Shown here piece by piece: positions 58,953 through 64,000 of a DNA stretch of 64,000 nucleotides. Numbering within the stretch: position 1 is the first letter of the stretch; each line of letters opens with the position of its first letter. The stretch spans positions 1 to 64,000 of the forward strand of contig NZ_CALSFU010000018.1 in NCBI RefSeq assembly GCF_943737005.1, given 5' to 3'. This DNA is from Achromobacter sp. Marseille-Q4962 (GTDB taxonomy: Bacteria > Pseudomonadota > Gammaproteobacteria > Burkholderiales > Burkholderiaceae_B). The notes under the pieces are model-generated. The model searched no databases and was not told where the DNA came from. It saw only the letters and a list, made by a program, of their open reading frames with translations. The position numbers and the translations under genes were made by a program.

Positions 58953-59948
58953 ATGTATAGCGAAGCTTTTGAAGACCTGCTGAAAGGCCATTGCGAACCT
59001 TCCGTGGTGCGCGCCATCGATGCGGGCGGCAGCCACGCGGCGCTCTGGGACGCCATCGGGCAGTCCGGGTTCCTGGAGCTGCTGGCGCCCGAGGACGCCG
59101 GCGGCGCCGGCGCCAGCCTGGCCGACGCGCTGCCGCTTTTCATGGCGCTGGGCGCCCATGCCGTGCCGCTGCCGGTTGGCCAGGCGATGGCCTTGCGCGC
59201 CTTGCTGCCGGCCGGCATGTCCCCGCCGGCCGGACTGCCCACGTTCGCGCCCGGCGCGGCGGAAGGGGCCGGCGGCGGACTCGCGGCGCGGCGCGTGCCC
59301 TACGGGATGCTGGCCGCCGCGGTGCTGGCCGAAATCGATGGCGCGCTCTGGCTGCTCGACGCGGCCGACGCCCGGCGCGCCGGTTGCGGCCTGCACGGCG
59401 AATCCACCGCCGACCTTTCCTGGGAAGGCGACGCCTGGCGGCGCAAGGGCGTGCGGCTCGAAGAAAATGCCGATGGCCGCCTGGCGGCCTGGGGGGCGGC
59501 GCTGCACGCGGCTTTGCTCTCGGGCGCCATGACGCGCTGTTTCGAGCTGACGCTGCAATATGGCAACGACCGCAGCCAGTTCGGCCGCTCCATCGGCAAG
59601 TTCCAGGCCATCCAGCACCAGCTGGCCGTCATGGCCGAGCACGTCGCCGCCGCGCGCATCGCCACCGCCGCCGCGTTTCCCGCGCAGGCCACGCAGCCCG
59701 CGCTTCTGCCGTCGGCCGTCGCCAAGGCCCGCGCCAGCGAAGCGGCGGCGCTGGCCGCCTCCATCGCGCACGCGGTGCACGGCGCCATCGGCATTACCGA
59801 GGAATACGACCTGCAGCTCCATACGCGCCGTCTGCATGCCTGGCGGCTCGCGCACGGCTCCGAAGCGCACTGGAACGGCGTGGTGGGCAAGGCGCTGATG
59901 CAGGGCGGGGCGGGCGCGGCCGAGTTCGTGCGCGCGCTGCATCCCTGA
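58953..59948 (+). CDS. Acyl-CoA dehydrogenase, subunit 2 (carries RxQFG, lacks SEPxSGSD)
   Basis: 331 residues from ATG 58953, with GGAGC 9 nt upstream; a TTG three codons earlier is less likely. Shorter than the usual 380. The middle beta domain lacks the SEPxSGSD loop, but the C-terminal FAD-binding motif NDRSQFGRSIGKFQAIQHQL is present near 210-228, with HGAIGITEEYDLQLHTRRLH after it. Complements subunit 1, as in the heteromeric alpha2-beta2 dehydrogenases of steroid degradation (FadE26-27, FadE28-29). Confidence 0.87.
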   Translation: MYSEAFEDLLKGHCEPSVVRAIDAGGSHAALWDAIGQSGFLELLAPEDAGGAGASLADALPLFMALGAHAVPLPVGQAMALRALLPAGMSPPAGLPTFAPGAAEGAGGGLAARRVPYGMLAAAVLAEIDGALWLLDAADARRAGCGLHGESTADLSWEGDAWRRKGVRLEENADGRLAAWGAALHAALLSGAMTRCFELTLQYGNDRSQFGRSIGKFQAIQHQLAVMAEHVAAARIATAAAFPAQATQPALLPSAVAKARASEAAALAASIAHAVHGAIGITEEYDLQLHTRRLHAWRLAHGSEAHWNGVVGKALMQGGAGAAEFVRALHP

Positions 59949-59993
59949 CGCCCTCCGGACGGCCGCCCCATTTCTTCCGACGAGTTCAACGCC

Positions 59994-60662
59994 ATGTTCG
60001 ACAAGACATACGAATCCGCCGACGAAGCGGTCAGCGTGATTGAGAGCGGCGCCACCATACTGGTTAGCGGCTTCGGGGACATCGGTCTTCCGTTCGAGCT
60101 TCTGCACGCCCTGGCGCGCACGCGCGTCAGGGACCTGACCATTGTCTCGAACAACGCCGGAACCGGCGAGCTGGGGCTGTCGCGCCTGTTCAAGAACCGC
60201 CAGGTGTCGCGCCTGATCGCCTCGTTTCCCTCGCAGCCGGATTCGCACCACTATTTCGCCGCCCACGAGGCCGGGGCCGTCGAGGTGGAGCTGGTGCCGC
60301 AGGGCACGCTGGCCGAACGCATCCGCGCGGGCGGCGCCGGCCTGGCCGGATTCTTCACGCCGACCGGCTACGGAACCGAACTGGCCGAAGGCAAGGAGTG
60401 CCGCATCATCGACGGCAGGGGATACGTGTTCGAGCGGCCGCTGAGGGGCGACTTCGCCCTCATCAAGGCGGATCTCGCCGACCCCTACGGCAATCTCAGG
60501 TATCGGCTCGCCAGCCGGAACTTCAATCCCATCATGGCCATGGCGGCGCGCACCACGATCGCCGAGGTCAAGAAGAAGGTTCCGGTGGGCGGCATCGGCC
60601 CCGACGACATTCATACTCCCGGCGTGTACGTGGACAGGATGGTGGAGGTGGGAAATGACTAA
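59994..60662 (+). CDS. 3-oxoacid-type CoA-transferase, subunit A
   Basis: 222 residues. Class I CoA-transferase alpha subunit: ATILVSGFGDIGLPFELLHA near 23-42, LTIVSNNAGTGELGLSRLFK and FFTPTGYGTELAEGKECRII. With subunit B it moves CoA between succinate or another acid and a 3-oxoacid or related substrate. Overlaps subunit B by 8 bp. Confidence 0.88.
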   Translation: MFDKTYESADEAVSVIESGATILVSGFGDIGLPFELLHALARTRVRDLTIVSNNAGTGELGLSRLFKNRQVSRLIASFPSQPDSHHYFAAHEAGAVEVELVPQGTLAERIRAGGAGLAGFFTPTGYGTELAEGKECRIIDGRGYVFERPLRGDFALIKADLADPYGNLRYRLASRNFNPIMAMAARTTIAEVKKKVPVGGIGPDDIHTPGVYVDRMVEVGND

Positions 60663-61296
60663 AGGATGGTCGGAAGACGAAATCGCTGCCCGCGTGGCGG
60701 CGGATCTGCCGGAGCACGCGGTCGTCAATCTGGGAATCGGCCTGCCCGTGCGGGTCGCCGGCCACATCCCGGCGGGAAAGACCGTCTTCTTCCATTCCGA
60801 GAACGGAATCATCGGGCTCGGACCCGCGCCGCAGCCCGGACGCGAAGACCCGGACGTCGTCAATGCCGCCAAGAAGCAGGCCACCCTCATTCCGGGCGCG
60901 TCCATTGTCCATCATGCGGATTCGTTTGCGCTGATCCGGGGCGGAAGGCTGGACTACTCCATCCTGGGCGCCCTGCAGGTGTCGGCGTCCGGGGACATCG
61001 CCAACTGGAAAGTGCCGGGCCAGAAAGGCGGCGGGGGCGTGGGCGGTGCGATGGATCTTGCCGTGGGCGCCAGGAACGTGCTGGTCATGATGCGCCACCA
61101 GGACAAGGCGGGAGCGCCCAAGCTCGTCCAGGCTTGCGCTTTTCCGCTGACGGCGGTGCGCACCGTGACGCGCGTCTATACGGAATTGGGAATCTTCGAA
61201 TGCGCCGGCGATGCGTTCGTCGTGCGCGAGATGGCGCCGGGCGTGAGCCAGGATGAATTGCTCGGGAAAACGGAGGCGGTCTTGCGGTTCGCGTAG
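60655..61296 (+). CDS. 3-oxoacid-type CoA-transferase, subunit B
   Basis: 213 residues. Class I CoA-transferase beta subunit with the catalytic Glu in FFHSENGIIGLGPAPQPGRE near 43-60, GGRLDYSILGALQVSASGDI and VGGAMDLAVGARNVLVMMRH. Makes a heteromer with subunit A. Downstream a Bug gene closes the operon after a 51-nt gap. Confidence 0.9.
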   Translation: MTKGWSEDEIAARVAADLPEHAVVNLGIGLPVRVAGHIPAGKTVFFHSENGIIGLGPAPQPGREDPDVVNAAKKQATLIPGASIVHHADSFALIRGGRLDYSILGALQVSASGDIANWKVPGQKGGGGVGGAMDLAVGARNVLVMMRHQDKAGAPKLVQACAFPLTAVRTVTRVYTELGIFECAGDAFVVREMAPGVSQDELLGKTEAVLRFA

Positions 61297-61347
61297 CGGC
61301 GATCCGGCCGTGCTGCGGACAACGAGTCTTACAAGGGAGGAGGCGTC

Positions 61348-62304
61348 ATGATGATCCGAATGCTGTTGCTGGCTTTGTGCGTGTTTTCGTCGGCGGCGTC
61401 CGCCGCGCCGTTTCCCAGCAGGCCCATCAACCTGATCGTGCCGTATCCGCCCGGCGGCGCGGTGGACCCCATCGCGCGCCTGTACGCCGAGAAGATCACC
61501 CAGCACTGGGGCGTGCCCGTCATCGTGCTGAACCGCCCGGGGGCGGGAACCACGATCGGGCTCAACCAGGCGGCGAAGGCCGAGCCTGACGGCTATACGG
61601 TCGTGCTGGCCACGGCAAGCATCACCAGCAACGCGCCGTTGTACAAATCCCTGCCCTACGATACGCGCAAGGACTTCACTTACCTGAGCATGGCGGGAAT
61701 GATCCCGCTGGCCATCGCCGCCAATCCCCGCACGCCGGTGAACACGCTGGACGAGCTTATCGCCCAGCTCAAGAAGAAGCCTGGCTCGCTGACCTATTCG
61801 TCGTCGGGCAACGGCACCATCATCCATCTCGGCGGCGAGCTGCTCAAGTCGCTGGCGGGCGTCGACATGGTGCACGTGCCCTACAAAGGCAGCGGCCCGT
61901 CGGTGATGGCGGGCGTGGCCGGCGAAGTCGACCTGACCTTCGACTCGGTGTTCCTGATGAACCCGCAGGTGGAAACCGGAAAACTCAAGTACATCGCCGT
62001 GGCGAGCGAAAAGCGGCTGAAATCGCTGCCCCAGGTGCCCGCCGTCAGCGAAAAGTATCCCGGGTACTTCGTCACGTCGTGGGTGGGCTTCATGGGGCCG
62101 GCCGGCATGCCGCAGGACGTGGCCCGGGCCTGGGCGGACGAAGTGGCGCGCGTGGCGGCGCTGCCCGACGTGCGCGACAGGCTGGCCGCCCTGGGCGTCG
62201 AATCCGTCTCCAGCACACCCCGGGAGTTCTCCACCTTCGTCGATAGCGAAATCGCCAAATGGGAGAAGGTGATCGAGGAGGCGGGCATTCCGCAAGTGCA
62301 GTAA
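61348..62304 (+). CDS. Bug/TctC-type periplasmic substrate-binding protein
   Basis: 318 residues behind GGGAGGAGG. Signal peptide MMIRMLLLALCVFSSAASA, then NLIVPYPPGGAVDPIARLYA, NRPGAGTTIGLNQAAKAEPD and GYFVTSWVGFMGPAGM. Second Bug receptor of the operon; the two differ enough to suggest different ligands. Last gene before the terminator at 62,315. Confidence 0.9.
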   Translation: MMIRMLLLALCVFSSAASAAPFPSRPINLIVPYPPGGAVDPIARLYAEKITQHWGVPVIVLNRPGAGTTIGLNQAAKAEPDGYTVVLATASITSNAPLYKSLPYDTRKDFTYLSMAGMIPLAIAANPRTPVNTLDELIAQLKKKPGSLTYSSSGNGTIIHLGGELLKSLAGVDMVHVPYKGSGPSVMAGVAGEVDLTFDSVFLMNPQVETGKLKYIAVASEKRLKSLPQVPAVSEKYPGYFVTSWVGFMGPAGMPQDVARAWADEVARVAALPDVRDRLAALGVESVSSTPREFSTFVDSEIAKWEKVIEEAGIPQVQ

Positions 62305-62314
62305 GGCAGCAAGG

Positions 62315-62330
62315 GGCGGCCTTCGCCGCC
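62315..62330. terminator. Stem-loop between the convergent Bug and XRE genes
   Basis: GGCGGC/GCCGCC with loop CTTC (a stable cUUCg-type loop in the plus-strand transcript), followed by TACTTCTCCTCC. It reaches the last base of the XRE gene stop, so it may serve both directions. Confidence 0.55.
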
Positions 62331-62857
62331 TACTTCTCCTCCGCGATCACCAGCAGCACCGAGGCGGGATGCTTGCCCACCGAGGTAATCTTGTGCGGGA
62401 TGCTGGAGTTGAAATGCGCGCTGTCGCCGGCGTTCAGGGTTTCGCGCCGGCGCGCGAGCTGCAGGCTCACGGTGCCCTTGAGCACATAGAGGATCTCCTC
62501 GCCCTGGTGATGGCTCATGGGGTGGTTGCGCACGGGCTCGTCGGTGGGGCTCATGACGAAGGCGACCATCCGGTGCCCGGGCAGCGTGCCGGACACCACC
62601 CGGGGCGCGCGGCGCGGCGCGTCCGCGCCGGGCTGGGCGCGGTTGATGACGATGGGATCGTCTTCCGGCGACTCGGCGAACAGCTCCTCCACTTTCACGC
62701 CCAACGCCTTCGCGATCCGCAGGGCGGCGCCGATGGACGGCGTGGACACCCCTCTTTCGAGCTTGGACACATAGCTGCGCGTGAGCTCGGCCGCCTGGGC
62801 CAGCTCTTCCAGCGTCAAGCCCGCCTGCACGCGTAACAACTTCAATTTGACGGCCAT
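62330..62857 (-). CDS. XRE-cupin transcriptional regulator
   Basis: 175 residues. N-terminal XRE helix-turn-helix (LTLEELAQAAELTRSYVSKL and GVSTPSIGAALRIAKALGVK near 13-50) and a C-terminal cupin_2 domain (HHQGEEILYVLKGTVSLQLA, LNAGDSAHFNSSIPHKITSV). Cupin-XRE regulators sense small carboxylates, amines or osmolytes. Divergent from a third Bug gene; the palindrome at 62,870-62,883, 12 nt before its start, is a likely operator. Confidence 0.9.
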   Translation of the reverse strand: MAVKLKLLRVQAGLTLEELAQAAELTRSYVSKLERGVSTPSIGAALRIAKALGVKVEELFAESPEDDPIVINRAQPGADAPRRAPRVVSGTLPGHRMVAFVMSPTDEPVRNHPMSHHQGEEILYVLKGTVSLQLARRRETLNAGDSAHFNSSIPHKITSVGKHPASVLLVIAEEK

Positions 62858-62869
62858 TGCTTTCCTGTT

Positions 62870-62883
62870 GGACACTTGTGTCC
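62870..62883. promoter_or_regulatory. Perfect palindrome, likely XRE-cupin operator
   Basis: GGACAC-TT-GTGTCC, 14 bp with perfect dyad symmetry, lies between the divergent XRE and Bug genes. TAAAAT at 62,884-62,889 right after it could be a -10 box for the Bug promoter. Confidence 0.6.
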
Positions 62884-62919
62884 TAAAATCAACTTGTTTC
62901 TTGTCATAGATCAAAAAAC

Positions 62920-62942
62920 CGGGCGGCCTCTCCACAACCGCC
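62920..62942 (+). promoter_or_regulatory. Leader stem-loop before the third Bug gene
   Basis: GGGCGG/CCGCCC with an 11-nt loop, 20 nt before the start codon. May affect translation; nothing else supports a role. Confidence 0.3.
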
Positions 62943-62962
62943 CACTTGCAAGGGGATATGTT

Positions 62963-63952
62963 ATGACGTTCGGAAAACGTTGTCGGGCGATCATGATGGC
63001 CGTGCTTTGCGGCGCGGCAAGCGTGGCGGGCTCCGCCGCGGGCGCGGCGCAGCCGCGGTACCCGGACAAGCCCATCCGGCTGATCATTCCGTTCGGCGCC
63101 GGCGGCATCACCGACGTGGCGGGCCGCCTGGTCGGGCAATACCTGGGCGAGGCCCTGTCGCAGCAGATCGTGATAGAGAACCGCCCCGGCGCGGGCGGGG
63201 CGATCGCCGCGCAGGCGCTGTCGGCCGCCAAGCCCGACGGCTACACGCTGCTGCTGGGCACCGTAGGCACGCAGGTGGTGAACAAAATGCTCTACCGCAA
63301 GCTGGGCTACGACCCGGCGGCCATGACGCCGGTGTCGCTGGTCAGCAATTCGCCGTACGTGCTGGCGGTCAACGGGGTGGAGGGCGTGGACGACCTGCAG
63401 TCGCTGGTGCGCTACGCCAGGGACAACCCCGCGCGGCTGAATTTCGGGTCCGCGGGCAACGGCAGTTCGCCGCACCTGGGAATCGAGCTCTTCAAGCTGG
63501 CCACGAAGACGGATATCGTGCACATTCCCTTCAAGAGCGGGGCCGAGGCGGTCAACGCCGCGGTGGGCGGCCAGGTGAACATCGTGATCGACGCGCTGCC
63601 CGTCATTGAGCCGCAGGCCAAGGCGCACCGGCTGAAAATGCTGGCCATCGCCGATGCGCGGCGCAGCCGCGTGGCGCCCGACCTGAAAACCAGCGTGGAG
63701 CAGGGCCTGCCGCAATTCCAGATCGGCTCCTGGAATGCGCTGATCGCGCCGCCCGGCACGCCCGCTTCCACGGTCGAGGCGCTGAACAAGGCGCTGGCGC
63801 AGGCGCTCGAGCGTCCCGAGCTCGTGCAGCGCCTGGCGCAGATGGGCATCGAGCCGCTGCCCACCGGGGTCCAGGCGTACCGGAAGCACGTCGCCAACGA
63901 AACCGAGAAATGGTCCAAGGTCATCCAGGCCGCGGGCACGCGCCTCGATTGA
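62963..63952 (+). CDS. Bug/TctC-type periplasmic substrate-binding protein
   Basis: 329 residues from ATG 62963 with AGGGG 7 nt upstream. Signal peptide MTFGKRCRAIMMAVLCGAAS ending near SAAGAAQ, then IRLIIPFGAGGITDVAGRLV, ENRPGAGGAIAAQALSAAKP and FQIGSWNALIAPPGTPASTV. Third Bug receptor in 11 kb, divergent from the XRE-cupin gene that probably controls it; starts a separate transcription unit with the gene at 63,980. Confidence 0.9.
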   Translation: MTFGKRCRAIMMAVLCGAASVAGSAAGAAQPRYPDKPIRLIIPFGAGGITDVAGRLVGQYLGEALSQQIVIENRPGAGGAIAAQALSAAKPDGYTLLLGTVGTQVVNKMLYRKLGYDPAAMTPVSLVSNSPYVLAVNGVEGVDDLQSLVRYARDNPARLNFGSAGNGSSPHLGIELFKLATKTDIVHIPFKSGAEAVNAAVGGQVNIVIDALPVIEPQAKAHRLKMLAIADARRSRVAPDLKTSVEQGLPQFQIGSWNALIAPPGTPASTVEALNKALAQALERPELVQRLAQMGIEPLPTGVQAYRKHVANETEKWSKVIQAAGTRLD

Positions 63953-63979
63953 CGCGGCTTCGGGAGGAGGGTTGACGAC

Positions 63980-64000
63980 ATGCTGATTTACGACACCCTG
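63980..64000 (+). CDS. Start of a further gene, cut by the window edge
   Basis: ATG 63980, after GGAGGAGG, reads MLIYDTL and runs off the window. Too short to identify; position suggests it is cotranscribed with the Bug gene. Confidence 0.4.

Noticed and set aside
57753-60905. 1050-codon minus-strand reading frame across the SDR, dehydrogenase and CoA-transferase genes
   Set aside because: Product of high G+C at codon position 3; Arg/Gly/His-rich, no motifs, and all genes on the plus strand are well supported.

Overview
The window is about 65% G+C DNA from a betaproteobacterium of the Alcaligenaceae type (Bordetella/Achromobacter). The evidence is the large number of Bug/TctC tripartite-tricarboxylate receptor genes, a Burkholderiales-type porin, dense CoA-dependent catabolic operons and an ICEclc/PAGI-2-class integrative element. 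The genus is inferred from gene content, not proven.

Bases 1 to about 29,150 are one end of an integrative and conjugative element (ICE). It opens with the end of an IS3-family insertion that interrupts an ICE gene. A set of short minus-strand ICE genes follows (DUF3577, DUF3085, DUF5983 types), each with its own hairpin about 30 nt before the start codon. A plus-strand arsenic operon (arsR, arsI, low-Mr-phosphatase arsC, acr3, and a glutaredoxin-type ArsC fused to a GNAT domain) is inserted as cargo. The ICE maintenance operon then runs on the minus strand: alpA, parA, a small HicA-like gene, parB, DUF2857, a STY4528-type replication gene, relBE, TIGR03761, DUF3158, ssb and topB. The end of the element (19.7-28.9 kb) is a defence and stability block: hipBA with a nested-palindrome operator, a complete type I Wadjet system (jetABCD, minus strand) and a solitary AbiEi-type antitoxin.

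Bases 29.1-31.5 kb are a scar. It has a tRNA-Gly-3'-end-like att site, a truncated integrase joined to an antisense helicase fragment, a frameshifted vapC fragment, an intact HVA1/DUF488 pair and an IS3-family remnant.

From 31.6 kb the sequence looks chromosomal. First come a porin, an ibrB-ibrA pair (ParB-like and PAPS-reductase-like), a lipoprotein and a DUF72 gene. A Fur-box-preceded TonB receptor with a PepSY reductase-like gene and a small membrane protein follow. Next are a GlxA-type AraC regulator, a badly decayed catalase, an HD (cyanamide-hydratase-like) gene divergent from a LysR gene, an isochorismatase-like hydrolase, an MFS exporter coupled to yddG, and a VOC protein.

The right end (49.8-64 kb) is a catabolic locus. 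A LysR gene and an enoyl-CoA hydratase diverge from a long plus-strand operon: type III CoA-transferase, Bug receptor, MaoC hydratase, enoyl-CoA hydratase, DUF35 protein, Cys-less thiolase-like protein, SDR, two complementary acyl-CoA dehydrogenase-like subunits, class I CoA-transferase subunits and a second Bug receptor. An XRE-cupin regulator and a third Bug receptor diverge after it. The combination of a split acyl-CoA dehydrogenase, MaoC, DUF35 and Cys-less thiolase resembles the retro-aldol side-chain removal of steroid degradation, so the operon probably shortens a branched or ring-bearing acid as its CoA ester; the substrate is unknown. No CRISPR array, rRNA or complete tRNA was seen.
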